The translations under genes were made by a program, and so were the position numbers. 64,000 nt of DNA, taken from NCBI GenBank assembly GCA_029777945.1, contig JAKORG010000080.1, forward strand, positions 18,669-82,668. The letters run 5' to 3'. The stretch's first letter is position 1, and every line of letters begins with the position of its first letter. Origin of the DNA: Deltaproteobacteria bacterium (lineage in GTDB: Bacteria > Desulfobacterota > Syntrophorhabdia > Syntrophorhabdales > Syntrophorhabdaceae). Of the stretch, positions 44,226 to 54,836 are shown piece after piece. The notes under the pieces are model-generated. The model worked only from the letters and a program-made list of their open reading frames with translations, was not told where the DNA came from and did not search any database.

Positions 44226-46985
44226 TTATTTTTTGCTTTTTCCAGCCTTTTCTTTAATGGCTGCCCTTGCCGCAGCAAGTTTCGCAAGGGTCACCCTATA
44301 AGGTGAACAACTTACATAATCAAGTCCAATTCTATGGCAGAATTCAACGGAATTTGGTTCTCCCCCATGTTCACCGCAGATTCCGATTTTCAGATTTTTT
44401 CTTGTCTTTCTTCCAAGGTCAACGCCCATTTTCATTAGCTTTCCCACACCCTCTTCATCTATTCTCTGAAATGGGTCATAAGGATAAATTCCATTTTCTA
44501 CATAAAATCTTAAAAATTTTCCTGCATCGTCTCTACTCATTCCAAGTGTTGTCTGTGTTAAATCGTTTGTTCCGAATGAGAAAAACTCTGCCTCTTTTGC
44601 AATCTCATCAGCAGTAATGGCAGCCCTTGGAATCTCTATCATAGTTCCAATTTTATAATCAATTTCCATTCCGTATTTTTTCATTACCGCATTGGCCACT
44701 CCCACCACCACCTCTTTTTGTTTTGCAAGTTCTGCTACATCTCCTACGAGGGGTATCATTATTTCAGGTTTTACATCAATACCTTTTTTCTTTACCTCAC
44801 AAGCTGCCTCGAAGATGGCTTGGGCCTGCATTTCCGTTATCTCAGGATAAACAATACCTAACCTGCAGCCTCTGTGACCTAACATAGGATTTGCCTCATG
44901 GAGGCTTGCCACCTTTGCAGAGAGTTTATCGTATGGAATTTTTGTAGTCTCTGCAAGGGCCTTTATCTCTTTTTCCGTATGAGGTAAAAATTCATGTAGA
45001 GGTGGATCCAGGGTTCTAATGGTAACGGGCAAGCCATTCATTACCTTAAATATGCCTATAAAATCTTTTTTCTGCATGGGAAGTAATTTTTTAAGCGCCT
45101 TTTTTCGTCCTTCCAGGTCATCTGCAAGGATCATTTCACGGACTGCATCAATCCTGTTACCTTCAAAAAACATATGCTCTGTCCTGCAAAGGCCTATTCC
45201 TTCGGCACCGAAGGCCACTGCTATAGATGCCTGTTTTGGTTCATCTGCATTGGTTCTGATACCCAATCTTCTTACCTCATCTGCCCATGACATGAGAAGT
45301 GCAAAATCTTGATAAACCTGTGATTTTTCAGGTTTTAATGTCTTATCAATGAGCACCCTTAAAATCTCTGATGGTATGGTCTTTATTTCACCGATAAACA
45401 CCTCTCCCGTTGTTCCGTCAATGGAGATAAAGTCGCCTTCTTTTATTGTTTTGCCTTTAACAAAAATAGCTTTTTTCTTATAATCAATATCAAGATCACC
45501 GCATCCTGCCACACAAACCTTACCCATCTGTCTTGCTACAAGTGCGGCATGGCTTGTCATGCCACCCCTTGATGTGAGAATGCCCTGAGCTGCATTCATT
45601 CCCCTTATATCTTCAGGTGATGTCTCTATACGAACGAGTATCACCTTTTCACCCCTTGCAGCCCATGCCTCGGCATCCTCTGCATTAAATACTACTTTCC
45701 CTGTAGCTGCACCAGGGCCTGCATTCAATCCCCTTGCAATCATTTGTCCTGATTTTAATGCTTTATCCTTCTCTTTGGGATCAAAAATAGGTCTTAAGAG
45801 TTGATTTAACATATCTGGCTCAACCCTCATAAGGGCATCTTCCTTCTTGATTAAACCTTCCTTTACCATATCCACTGCTATTTTAAATGCAGCAAATGCC
45901 GTTCTCTTTCCTGTTCTTGTCTGAAGCATCCATAACTTATTATTCTGGATTGTAAATTCTATATCCTGCATATCTTTGTAATTCTTCTCAAGGATATCCC
46001 TTACCTTTAAAAGCTGTTTGTAAATATCAGGCATAACCTCTTCAAGGGACTTCACATCTTTTTTATCACCCTTCTGTTTTTTATTGATGGGCAGAGGGGT
46101 CCTTATACCTGCAACTACATCCTCACCTTGTGCATTTAAAAGATATTCACCGTAAAAATGGTTCTCCCCTGTGGCAGGGTCTCTTGTAAATGCAACGCCT
46201 GTTCCACAATCTTCACCCATATTTCCAAATACCATACACTGGACATTAACGGCTGTTCCCCAGTCATTGGGGATGTTGTTCAGTTCCCTGTAAGCAATAG
46301 CCCTATCATTATTCCACGATTTAAACACAGCACCTATGGCACCCCATAATTGTTCATAAGGGTCTTCTGGAAACTCAACACCTACCCTTTTTTTAATAAG
46401 TGCCTTAAACTTCTTTACAAGGTCTTTTAAGTCTTCTACAGTTAAATCCATATCGAGTCTTATTTTTCTTTCTTTCTTTTTTGCCTCGATAATATCTTCA
46501 AAGGGGTCTGTCTCATCCTTTGACTGTGGTTTTAATCCAAGAACAACATCGCCGTACATTTGCACAAATCTTCTATAACAATCATATGCAAATCTTTCAT
46601 TATTTGTTTTTTTTGCAAGACCTTTTACTGTCTTTTCGTTCAAACCGAGATTTAACACAGTATCCATCATTCCAGGCATACTCACCCTTGCACCTGATCT
46701 TACTGAGAAGAGTAAAGGGTTATTAGGATCACCAAAAACTGCTCCCATCTCCTTCTCTACTCTTTTAATATTTTCAATTACTTGTTCTTTTAATCCTTCA
46801 GGGAATTTCATTCCAGAGTTATAGTAAAGTGTGCATACCTCCGTTGTTATGGTAAAACCTGGAGGAACAGGGATACCAAGATTAACCATGTCAGCAAGAC
46901 CTGCACCTTTTCCGCCCAACAAATTTTTCAATTTTGAGCTACCTTCAGCCTTTTTACCACCAAAATAGTATACATACTTTGTCAT
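44226..46985 (-). CDS. ppdK: Pyruvate, phosphate dikinase
   Basis: A ~919-residue PPDK of usual length. The ATP-grasp domain lies at ~1-340, the phosphohistidine domain has [16 protein letters not shown] (catalytic His near 455), and the TIM-barrel PEP/pyruvate domain (~530-915) has GTNDLTQ and GICGEHGG. It interconverts pyruvate + ATP + Pi with PEP + AMP + PPi, serving gluconeogenesis or glycolysis. The ATG at 46985 is preferred because GGGAGGGG lies just upstream; an in-frame ATG at 47006 would overlap glyS. It is 13 bp after glyS, and glyQ-glyS-ppdK form one operon. Confidence 0.95.
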   Translation of the reverse strand: MTKYVYYFGGKKAEGSSKLKNLLGGKGAGLADMVNLGIPVPPGFTITTEVCTLYYNSGMKFPEGLKEQVIENIKRVEKEMGAVFGDPNNPLLFSVRSGARVSMPGMMDTVLNLGLNEKTVKGLAKKTNNERFAYDCYRRFVQMYGDVVLGLKPQSKDETDPFEDIIEAKKKERKIRLDMDLTVEDLKDLVKKFKALIKKRVGVEFPEDPYEQLWGAIGAVFKSWNNDRAIAYRELNNIPNDWGTAVNVQCMVFGNMGEDCGTGVAFTRDPATGENHFYGEYLLNAQGEDVVAGIRTPLPINKKQKGDKKDVKSLEEVMPDIYKQLLKVRDILEKNYKDMQDIEFTIQNNKLWMLQTRTGKRTAFAAFKIAVDMVKEGLIKKEDALMRVEPDMLNQLLRPIFDPKEKDKALKSGQMIARGLNAGPGAATGKVVFNAEDAEAWAARGEKVILVRIETSPEDIRGMNAAQGILTSRGGMTSHAALVARQMGKVCVAGCGDLDIDYKKKAIFVKGKTIKEGDFISIDGTTGEVFIGEIKTIPSEILRVLIDKTLKPEKSQVYQDFALLMSWADEVRRLGIRTNADEPKQASIAVAFGAEGIGLCRTEHMFFEGNRIDAVREMILADDLEGRKKALKKLLPMQKKDFIGIFKVMNGLPVTIRTLDPPLHEFLPHTEKEIKALAETTKIPYDKLSAKVASLHEANPMLGHRGCRLGIVYPEITEMQAQAIFEAACEVKKKGIDVKPEIMIPLVGDVAELAKQKEVVVGVANAVMKKYGMEIDYKIGTMIEIPRAAITADEIAKEAEFFSFGTNDLTQTTLGMSRDDAGKFLRFYVENGIYPYDPFQRIDEEGVGKLMKMGVDLGRKTRKNLKIGICGEHGGEPNSVEFCHRIGLDYVSCSPYRVTLAKLAAARAAIKEKAGKSKK

Positions 46986-46998
46986 GGACCCCTCCCAC

Positions 46999-49071
46999 TT
47001 ATTCAATACGTATTTTTGACAAATCGCCGTATTTAAAAAACATATCTTTAATGTTCTTTAAAAGTGCGAGTCTGTTATTTCTTATGTTTTCGTCATTATC
47101 CATTACAAAAACATTATCGAAAAATTTATCTATCCTTTCCTTAAAACCGATAAGAACCATTAATGCTTCAACGTAAAGACCCTTTTCTATTAAATTTAAA
47201 AACTCATTTTTTCTTGATTCGTATAACTCAAAAAGATCCTTCTCTTCATTCTTATTAAAAAGATGAGGTAAAATTGTTGTTGTGTCCCTTAGCTGTTTAG
47301 TAATATTAAAAACCCTTTTAAATCCTATCATAAGTTTTTCAAATTCTTGAATGGATTTTTGACCTTCAAGGGCGATTAGTCTCCTGTATCCATCGTATAA
47401 ATCTATACCTGCAATATCGAGCACACTCTCCACAAAGTCTTGCCTGTGGCCTTCTTCTATCATAGAGAATTTAAACCTTGTCTTAATAAATTCTTTTAGA
47501 GAATTTTCTGTCTTATCTAAAGTAAGTCTATCTGTTATGTGGGAACCTGCATTATAGGCATGGGCTATTAACTCGTGTAGATTTATGTGGAATCCTTTCT
47601 TTATAACTATTTTTATAATACCAAGAGCTTGTCTTCTTAATGCAAAGGGATCTAAATTTCCAGAAGGTTCTATCCCCACTGAAAAAAATGATACCAGGGA
47701 ATCGATTTTATCTGCAATGGATAAAATACAGCCGAGGGTTGTTTCAGGGATATTACTGTTTATACCTGAAGGAAGATAATGTTCTTCTACGGATGTTGCT
47801 ATATCTTCGCCATAACCTTGAATGTGCGCATAAATTCTACTCATTGTGCCCTGTAGTTCTGGAAACTCCCCTACCATGTGGGTTAACAAGTCTACCTTCA
47901 AAATTTTAACAGCCTTTTCAAGCTTTTCTTTTTCTTTATAATTTAAAATATCTGCGAGATATGTAGTTATTTTAAATAGCCTTTCTACCTTTTGTTTTAA
48001 AGTGCCAAGCCTTACATGAAAAATAATAGATGATAGTCTGTCGTATAGGGCTTCAAGCTTTATTTTTTTGTCTTCTTCAAAAAAGAAACTTGCATCTGCA
48101 AGCCTTGCCCTCAGAACCTTTTCATTACCTTTTATAACATTTGCATCATTTTTAGGGATGGTATTTGCAAAAAAGATAAAAAACGGCATGAGCTTTCCAT
48201 CTTTACCATATATGGGTATGTATTTTTGATGGCTTTTCATTACATTTATCAGCACCTCTTTTGGTATTTTAAGATAGACTTCATCGAAACTTCCCTGCAA
48301 AGGGTATGGATATTCTGTTATATACAGTATCTCATTTAATAATTCTTTATCACGATAGGCAATACCATCTACCCTTTTTTCAATGTCGCCTATACCTTTT
48401 AAAATAATATCCATGCGTTCTTTTTCATCAACTATAATAAAGTTTTCCCTTAGTTTACCTATGTATTCTTTTGGACTTTTTATCTCTACAAAACTTTTGG
48501 AAAGAAATCTATGGCACCGGGTTAAATTACCACTCTTTACACCTGCAATTTCAAATTCAACAATCTTTTCATCTAAAAGCGCAACAATCCAGTGAATTGG
48601 TCTTGCATATTCAAATAGTTCACTGGCCCATCTCATTTTTTTCTGAAAAGGTATACGAGGTATTATATCTTTTATTAAATCAGGTAATACTTCAATAGCA
48701 GGCAATCCCTTTTCAATTTTTTCAACAATTACAAATTCAATGCTATCTTTAACAGCCCTTTTTAAATCTTCTATTTCTACACCCTGAGATTTTGCAAATC
48801 CTATAGCTGCCTTTGTAGGATTGCCTGTTGTATCATATGCCCTATTAACAGGAGGACCGAATTTAACTGTCTTTACCTCTTTTTGGACCTCAGAAACATT
48901 CTCAACAAAAACTGCCAATCTTCTGGGGGTTCCGTATACATCAATTTTTCCAAATTCTAATCTTGTAGCGTTAAATCCTTCTGTTAATAATTTTAGTATG
49001 CCTTCTTTTTCAGCTTCTATAAATCTCGCAGGTATCTCCTCTGTTCCTATTTCAAGTAAAAAATCAGCCAT
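46999..49071 (-). CDS. glyS: Glycyl-tRNA synthetase beta subunit
   Basis: A 690-residue GlyRS beta subunit of the bacterial alpha2-beta2 type. The N-terminal [13 protein letters not shown] is the family signature, and the central HD-like region ([20 protein letters not shown]) and the C-terminal anticodon-binding domain (~580-690) are visible. It pairs with GlyQ to charge tRNA-Gly. It is 14 bp downstream of glyQ and 13 bp upstream of ppdK. Confidence 0.96.
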   Translation of the reverse strand: MADFLLEIGTEEIPARFIEAEKEGILKLLTEGFNATRLEFGKIDVYGTPRRLAVFVENVSEVQKEVKTVKFGPPVNRAYDTTGNPTKAAIGFAKSQGVEIEDLKRAVKDSIEFVIVEKIEKGLPAIEVLPDLIKDIIPRIPFQKKMRWASELFEYARPIHWIVALLDEKIVEFEIAGVKSGNLTRCHRFLSKSFVEIKSPKEYIGKLRENFIIVDEKERMDIILKGIGDIEKRVDGIAYRDKELLNEILYITEYPYPLQGSFDEVYLKIPKEVLINVMKSHQKYIPIYGKDGKLMPFFIFFANTIPKNDANVIKGNEKVLRARLADASFFFEEDKKIKLEALYDRLSSIIFHVRLGTLKQKVERLFKITTYLADILNYKEKEKLEKAVKILKVDLLTHMVGEFPELQGTMSRIYAHIQGYGEDIATSVEEHYLPSGINSNIPETTLGCILSIADKIDSLVSFFSVGIEPSGNLDPFALRRQALGIIKIVIKKGFHINLHELIAHAYNAGSHITDRLTLDKTENSLKEFIKTRFKFSMIEEGHRQDFVESVLDIAGIDLYDGYRRLIALEGQKSIQEFEKLMIGFKRVFNITKQLRDTTTILPHLFNKNEEKDLFELYESRKNEFLNLIEKGLYVEALMVLIGFKERIDKFFDNVFVMDNDENIRNNRLALLKNIKDMFFKYGDLSKIRIE

Positions 49072-49085
49072 AAAAAACCTTTTAT

Positions 49086-49961
49086 TTATAAAGATTTAAG
49101 CAAGGGGAAGCCCATTTCTTCCCTTTTTTTCACATAAAGTTCGGCGCACAACTTTGCAAGATTTCTTACCCTGCCAATGTAATTTGCCCTCTCTGTAACA
49201 CTAATTGCACCTCTTGCGTCAAGAAGGTTGAAAATGTGAGAGCATTTAAGACACATATCATAAGCAGGGAAAACAATGCCTCTATCGTTTACCAGCCTTT
49301 CCCCCTCTTTCTCAAACATGTCAAATAGGATTCTTAATGTTTTGGGGTCAGATTCCTCAAAATTATAAATGGAAAATTCCCTCTCAGGTTCAAGAAATAC
49401 ATCTCCATACGTAATATGTTCATTCCATTTTATATTAAATACATTATCCACATCCTGTAGATACATGGCTATTCTTTCTATACCGTATGTAATCTCCACT
49501 GTTATAGGGGACAAATTAATGCCACCGCATTGCTGGAAGTATGTAAACTGCGTAATTTCCATGCCGTCAAGCCAAACCTCCCAGCCAAGCCCCCAAGCAC
49601 CGAGTGTTGGTGATTCCCAGTCATCTTCCACAAATCTTATGTCATGGCTAAGCATATCAATTCCAAAACTTTCTAAACTTTTTATGTATATGTCCTGAAT
49701 ATCTTTAGGAGAGGGCTTCATGATCACTTGAAACTGATAATAATGCTGCAATCTATTCGGATTTTCTCCATATCTTCCATCTGTTGGTCTTCTCGATGGC
49801 TGAACATAAGCTGTATTCCAGGGCTCAGGGCCTAATGCCCTGAGGAAAGTAGCAGGATGAAATGTCCCGGCTCCAACCTCCATATCGTATGGTTGCTGAA
49901 CAATGCAACCTTTATCTGCCCAAAATTTCTGTAATGCCAATATAAGGTCTTGTAGATACAT
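49086..49961 (-). CDS. glyQ: Glycyl-tRNA synthetase alpha subunit
   Basis: A 291-residue class II synthetase alpha subunit of normal length. The opening [24 protein letters not shown] and the [14 protein letters not shown] and [19 protein letters not shown] segments are highly conserved GlyQ signatures. It holds the adenylation site. The start is the ATG at 49961. It leads the glyQ-glyS-ppdK operon; I see no T-box or other attenuator in the 160-bp upstream region. Confidence 0.97.
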   Translation of the reverse strand: MYLQDLILALQKFWADKGCIVQQPYDMEVGAGTFHPATFLRALGPEPWNTAYVQPSRRPTDGRYGENPNRLQHYYQFQVIMKPSPKDIQDIYIKSLESFGIDMLSHDIRFVEDDWESPTLGAWGLGWEVWLDGMEITQFTYFQQCGGINLSPITVEITYGIERIAMYLQDVDNVFNIKWNEHITYGDVFLEPEREFSIYNFEESDPKTLRILFDMFEKEGERLVNDRGIVFPAYDMCLKCSHIFNLLDARGAISVTERANYIGRVRNLAKLCAELYVKKREEMGFPLLKSL

Positions 49962-50122
49962 GGTTTTTGCTCTCTTTGTATATCATAAGATGTATCTTTT
50001 TTTCCATAGTTTTTGTGAAAAAACATACAAAAAATTTTTTAAGTTTATAAACCAAAGAAACTAAGATAACCGAAAGTTACGGATTGGGTTAAATCAAGTA
50101 TGCACATGGATTAATTGCATTT

Positions 50123-52603
50123 TTATTGATTGCCAACGACAAATTGATGAAAGGGTTTGGATTCTACTTTTTTTCTTTTCTTTTCAATATACATTAAATC
50201 ATCGGCAATGGAAATGAGTTCTTCCAAAGACTGATTGCTATTTTTGTCATATTTGACAAAACCCACGCTAAATGAAAGCTTATAAGGTTTCCTTTCCATG
50301 TTATTGTATTTATCAATAAGGTTATTTAAACGTTTTATAATCACTTGTGGTTTATCAAAACCTGTTAATAATGTAAGGATTGCAAATTCATCACCGCCAA
50401 GCCTGCCGATGATATCCGATTCTCTAAATGCATTTTTAAGAATCTTTACAAAGGCAATTATTGCATTATCACCTTCTTTATAGCCTAAATTATCGTTTAT
50501 CCATTTTAGATTATCCAGATCTAAATAGAAAAGGATCATATTCTTTTCAAGTCTTTTTGCTATTCTAAATTGTTGTTCAGAAACTGTAAAAAATCCTCTC
50601 CTGTTATAAACACCGGTTAGCTCATCTGTTATGGACAGAAGTTTTAGCTTTTCCTCCATCTGTTTCTTTTCTGTTACATCAATCAATATTCCCAGAACAG
50701 CAGGTCTTCCATTATAAATAATCCTTGAACCGTGTATTTCACCGTATCTTATATCCCCGTCTCTTCTGCGAATCGATATTTCAAGACGCATGCCACCTTT
50801 ATCACCTCTATTATCCCTTATATCTTTAACAACCTGTTCAACAGGTTTTCCATCAATCTCTTCTACAAAGTCTTTTAAAGATAGTTTATTAACAATCTCT
50901 TCTGGTTTATAATCAACTATTTCTGCAAAAATCTGATTAACGTATCTAAACAATTTATCCTGAATAAGATAAACGCCTACAGGAGATTTCTCTGTTAATA
51001 TTCTATACCTCTCTTCTGATTCTTTAAGCATAAGCTCAATCTGTTTGGCATCGGATATGTCAAGAAAACTTGCCAAAGCCACTTTTTCACCCATATATTG
51101 AACAGGTATAATGTTTTGAAGAATCCATTTAATCTCACCGCTTTTTGTAATTATTCTAAACTCAAATGGGCTTTTCCTTAGGTTTTTTAGCATCTTATAC
51201 GTTTCGTCGATCACTTTTTTTCTGTCTTCTGGATAAACCATATCCACGGGATTTTTATCAATAAGTTCTTCGTCTAAAAAACCAATAATATTTTTAAAAT
51301 AATTATTAACAAACTTAATCTTTTCTTTTTCCAGGATATAGACACCTACAGGAAAGTTGTTGGCAAGGGTTCTGAATAATTCCTCTGCTTTACGCCGCTC
51401 TGTCACATCTAAAAGCATGGTTACTGTTTCACCACTTTCTGTGGGTGCTGCCTTGAATTGTATCTCCTTTACTTCTTTGTTTTTACACACAATTTTATAA
51501 ACTCTTTCTATATTTTTTTTCTTAACATTTATGTTTTCCTTCCATGTTTTAATCACATCCCTTCTTAGTTCCTCATCGGGGAATGCCTTTTCAAACCAGA
51601 CTCTTCCTGTTGGTACCTCATCAAGGGTATATCCTGTAATATTTACAAATTCCGGATTAACGTATTGAAACTTCCCTGTTTTATCTATTAAGATGATACC
51701 ATACGGTGCATTTTGTAAAATAGATGAATATGTCTTTCTTTCTTTATCGAGTATTTCTTCCACTTTTTTTCGTTCGTCTATGTTTTCGAGGGTGCCTTCG
51801 AAGTTTAGCACTTCATTTTTATCGTTCCGCACAATATGTGCATTCATAGATGTCCAGAATATACTGCCATCTTTCTTTTTACTTTTTATCTCATACCATT
51901 CAAGGAAGCCTTTCTCTTCAAGGATTTTTTTAATTTTTGAAAATTCTTCTGGTTCAGCAAAAATTTGACTCAAGTCATTTATGTCTTTTAGGATTTCCTC
52001 AGGAGAATTATAATCATGCATAATTGCAAATGACGGGTTCACGCTTAACATCTTTCCATCGAGGGTAATTTGAAATATCCCTTCAACGGTATTTTCAAAA
52101 ATACTTCTATATTTCTTCTCACTCTCGTTGAGTGCCTTTGTCATCTGCTTCTGCACAATGGCATTGGCAAATAATTCTCCAACAATTTTTATAAGAGAAA
52201 TAATGTTTTCTGGCCAGATTCTTTTTTCATTTATTGTCTCAAGACCTAAAAAACCAATTGTTTTATACGCCGAAATTACAGGCAAGGCGATCAAAGATTT
52301 TATATCAGAAAACAATAAACTCTTAATTTCTTTTATTATTTCCGGTGATAAAATATCGATATCAGGTATATGTATCACCTCTAAATCTCTAATCTTATTG
52401 ATAAACCATGGGATCGCAGATGTTTTTAAGTATTCTGAACCTTTGTTCTGATATTGCGCCTTTTCATTGTGCCATTCATGGGTTTTTATAATAGTTTTGC
52501 CATCTTCAGAGAAAGTAAACACAAAACTTCCATCAGCCTTTGCATATAATCCAATTGTTTTTAATATGTCATTTATACCGTCATCTATGTCTTCGGGAGA
52601 CAA
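50123..52603 (-). CDS. GAF / multi-PAS diguanylate cyclase
   Basis: An 826-residue protein as opened by TTG 52603. The order is GAF-like (about 1-145), four PAS domains (about 165-280, 290-400, 405-520, 530-645) and GGDEF (about 655-815). The catalytic motif LGGDEFAIL is intact and the RxxD inhibitory site (RESD) stands five residues earlier, so it should make c-di-GMP with feedback control. There are no membrane helices. The GAF domain begins before this start (see 52604-52800): no ATG/GTG/TTG occurs between the upstream stop and 52603, so the present N-terminus is probably truncated. Confidence 0.85.
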   Translation of the reverse strand: MSPEDIDDGINDILKTIGLYAKADGSFVFTFSEDGKTIIKTHEWHNEKAQYQNKGSEYLKTSAIPWFINKIRDLEVIHIPDIDILSPEIIKEIKSLLFSDIKSLIALPVISAYKTIGFLGLETINEKRIWPENIISLIKIVGELFANAIVQKQMTKALNESEKKYRSIFENTVEGIFQITLDGKMLSVNPSFAIMHDYNSPEEILKDINDLSQIFAEPEEFSKIKKILEEKGFLEWYEIKSKKKDGSIFWTSMNAHIVRNDKNEVLNFEGTLENIDERKKVEEILDKERKTYSSILQNAPYGIILIDKTGKFQYVNPEFVNITGYTLDEVPTGRVWFEKAFPDEELRRDVIKTWKENINVKKKNIERVYKIVCKNKEVKEIQFKAAPTESGETVTMLLDVTERRKAEELFRTLANNFPVGVYILEKEKIKFVNNYFKNIIGFLDEELIDKNPVDMVYPEDRKKVIDETYKMLKNLRKSPFEFRIITKSGEIKWILQNIIPVQYMGEKVALASFLDISDAKQIELMLKESEERYRILTEKSPVGVYLIQDKLFRYVNQIFAEIVDYKPEEIVNKLSLKDFVEEIDGKPVEQVVKDIRDNRGDKGGMRLEISIRRRDGDIRYGEIHGSRIIYNGRPAVLGILIDVTEKKQMEEKLKLLSITDELTGVYNRRGFFTVSEQQFRIAKRLEKNMILFYLDLDNLKWINDNLGYKEGDNAIIAFVKILKNAFRESDIIGRLGGDEFAILTLLTGFDKPQVIIKRLNNLIDKYNNMERKPYKLSFSVGFVKYDKNSNQSLEELISIADDLMYIEKKRKKVESKPFHQFVVGNQ

Positions 52604-52800
52604 AACGATAAAATTTGTAGAAAGGGTTAATACAAGCTTTAAAAGCTCTTCATAATTGTTTTGTGCATCATTGGCGTCATTTATTACATCAATTTCATTT
52701 TTAGACTTTTGTTCATATTTTGATAGCTCTATGCGCAGTTTTTTTATCTCATCAATGAGCTACTCTTTTGTTTTGTGGAAATCTTCCAAATCCCCCTCGA
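52604..52800 (-). pseudogene. Former N-terminus of the PAS/GGDEF protein, split by an in-frame TAG
   Basis: In the same frame as the downstream gene, the translation upstream of 52603 reads EELLKLVLTLSTNFIV, the normal first strand and helix of this GAF family, preceded by a coiled-coil linker (ELIDEIKKLR type). A TAG at 52762-52760 interrupts it at ...HKTKE-stop-LIDEIKK, where the usual motif is KTKEELIDEI. A single GAG-to-TAG change would explain it. Upstream of TAG the frame is open back to about 52815 but shows no convincing start. Confidence 0.6.
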
Positions 52801-52866
52801 TGGCTTTTATATTATTTTAATAATATCATAATATTTTTCGCATTTTAAAAAAAAATATTAACCTTT

Positions 52867-54528
52867 TTATTTTTTAAATACTGCACCTGTTGCAGCAGAT
52901 GTTACCATCTGTGCATATCTTGCCATATAACCTTCCTTTATTTTAGGCTCAGGCCTTTTCCATGATCTTTTTCTTTTTTCCATCTCTTTATCAGAAACAA
53001 GTAGATTTATTGATTTTTTAATTAAATCTATCTCAATTTTATCACCGTTTTTTACAAAGGCAATAGGTCCGCCTTCTGCTGCTTCAGGTGAAACATGGCC
53101 GATACATAAACCCCTTGTTCCACCGGAAAATCTACCGTCTGTAATGAGTGCACAAGATAGATCAAGACCTCTTCCGGTTAGGATGCTTGTAGGTGTAAGC
53201 ATCTCTCTCATGCCCGGTCCTCCCTTCGGTCCTTCGTATCTTATAATTATGGCATCGCCCTCATTAATATCACCTCTTAATATGGCAGCACCTGCCTCTT
53301 CTTCACTTTCAAAAACCCTTGCATTACCTGTAAAATGCCAGATTTCCTTCGAAACACCTATGCGTTTGACAATTGCACCATCTGGGGCAAGACTACCTTT
53401 AAGGACAGCAAGCCCTCCCTTTTCATGATAAGGGTTATCAATTGGATGAATTACATCGTAATCAAAAACCTGGACTTCTTTTAATATATCCCCTATATTC
53501 CTGCCCTCCACGGTTAAACAATTTTTATTAATGAGGTCTTTTTTGGAAAGCTCTTTCATAATAGCATACACGCCACCTGCTTCGTTTAAATCTTCAAGCC
53601 TATGGTATCCTGCAGGGCTCATGTTGCACAAATGGGGAACGCGCTCAGATATCTCGTCAAATAACGTTAAAGGCAAACCTACTCCTCCTTCATAGGCAAT
53701 AGCAGGCAAATGAAGGGCAGTGTTCGATGAACCACCAAATGCCATATCAACGGCTATGGCATTTTTAAAAGCCTCAATTGTCATTATATCTCTTGGTTTT
53801 ATATCCTTTTTTACAAGCTCAACTATCTTTATGCCAGCAACCTTTGCAAGCCTTAATCTTGCCGCATGCACAGCCGGAATAGTTCCGTTACCAGGCAGAG
53901 ATATACCGAGTGCCTCACTTAAACAGTTCATGGAATTAGCAGTAAACATACCGGCACATGAACCTGCACCAGGACATGCACATCCTTCAAGTTCTAAAAG
54001 TTCTTCCTCTGTCATTAAATTGCCTGCTACCTTTCCTACACCTTCAAATACTGATATAAGATCTACCTTCTTGCCCTTGAATCTCCCTGAAAGCATAGGC
54101 CCACCGCTTATTAAAATAGCTGGAATATTGAGCCTCAAGGCAGCCATCATCATGCCAGGTATTATTTTATCGCAATTTGGGATAAGAACAAGCCCGTCAA
54201 AGGGATATGCCTTGCACATGACCTCCACAGAATCACAGATAAGCTCCCTTGAACCAAGGGAATATTTCATACCTTCATGATTCATTGCAATGCCATCACA
54301 GATACCGATGGTGGAAAATTCCATTGGCGTTGCCCCTGCCATCCTTATCCCTTCTTTCACTGCCTTACAAATGTTATTAAGGTGTATATGTCCGGGTATA
54401 AGCTCGTTTGCCGAATTTGCTATGCCTATTATGAGTCTTTCAATCTCTTCCTTCAAATAACCCATTGCCTGAAAAAGACTTCTATGGGGTGCCTTTTCTA
54501 TTCCCTTTTTCATTCTGTCTGATCTCAT
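52867..54528 (-). CDS. ilvD: Dihydroxy-acid dehydratase
   Basis: A 553-residue IlvD of usual length. The Fe-S ligand motifs are [10 protein letters not shown] (near 119) and the [20 protein letters not shown] stretch (near 188), and [20 protein letters not shown] lies near the C-terminus. It dehydrates 2,3-dihydroxy acids in branched-chain amino-acid synthesis. It stands alone: no ilvB, ilvC or ilvE nearby. AGGAAAC precedes the ATG. The next upstream feature is the divergent selC. Confidence 0.96.
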   Translation of the reverse strand: MRSDRMKKGIEKAPHRSLFQAMGYLKEEIERLIIGIANSANELIPGHIHLNNICKAVKEGIRMAGATPMEFSTIGICDGIAMNHEGMKYSLGSRELICDSVEVMCKAYPFDGLVLIPNCDKIIPGMMMAALRLNIPAILISGGPMLSGRFKGKKVDLISVFEGVGKVAGNLMTEEELLELEGCACPGAGSCAGMFTANSMNCLSEALGISLPGNGTIPAVHAARLRLAKVAGIKIVELVKKDIKPRDIMTIEAFKNAIAVDMAFGGSSNTALHLPAIAYEGGVGLPLTLFDEISERVPHLCNMSPAGYHRLEDLNEAGGVYAIMKELSKKDLINKNCLTVEGRNIGDILKEVQVFDYDVIHPIDNPYHEKGGLAVLKGSLAPDGAIVKRIGVSKEIWHFTGNARVFESEEEAGAAILRGDINEGDAIIIRYEGPKGGPGMREMLTPTSILTGRGLDLSCALITDGRFSGGTRGLCIGHVSPEAAEGGPIAFVKNGDKIEIDLIKKSINLLVSDKEMEKRKRSWKRPEPKIKEGYMARYAQMVTSAATGAVFKK

Positions 54529-54663
54529 GTTTCCTCCGAAATAGGATAATTATTTCAAACAAGATTATAATAGTAAAAAAACTTTATTTCAATATTAAAT
54601 TTTTTGCTATTTGCCATTCAACCAATACCAATTTCTTAACAGGAAACATAATTTATATATACA

Positions 54664-54692
54664 TTGACTTTGATCATTACTTTGAATAAATT
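54664..54692 (+). promoter_or_regulatory. Candidate promoter for selC
   Basis: TTGACT (54664-54669), 17-bp spacer, TAAATT (54687-54692). Transcription would start near 54699, just before the tRNA. The -10 match is modest. Confidence 0.4.
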
Positions 54693-54706
54693 ATATTATC
54701 TTCTTT

Positions 54707-54802
54707 GGAAGTGCCAAGGCGCCTGGTGGGCCTCCTGGTCTTCAAAACCAGTGCACTGCTGACGAGGTGGTGGGTGGGTTCGATTCCCATGCACTTCCGC
54801 CA
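54707..54802 (+). tRNA. selC: tRNA-Sec (UCA anticodon)
   Basis: A 96-nt tRNA with an 8-bp acceptor stem (GGAAGTGC/GCACTTCC), anticodon stem CTGGT/ACCAG around loop CTTCAAA (anticodon TCA), a very long variable arm and a T arm with TTCGATT. The 3' GCCA is encoded. The 8-bp acceptor and UCA anticodon are diagnostic of selenocysteine tRNA, so the organism reads some UGA as Sec. selA, selB and selD are not in this window. Confidence 0.96.
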
Positions 54803-54836
54803 TAAACGTAGACTTTAACTTTATTGATAGATAAGT

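Noticed and set aside
49962..50122. T-box or glycine riboswitch before glyQ
   Set aside because: No conserved T-box sequence or paired aptamer is visible in this short AT-rich region.
52760..52762. TAG read as pyrrolysine
   Set aside because: No pyrrolysine genes are seen, and the position aligns with a plain Glu in the family linker.
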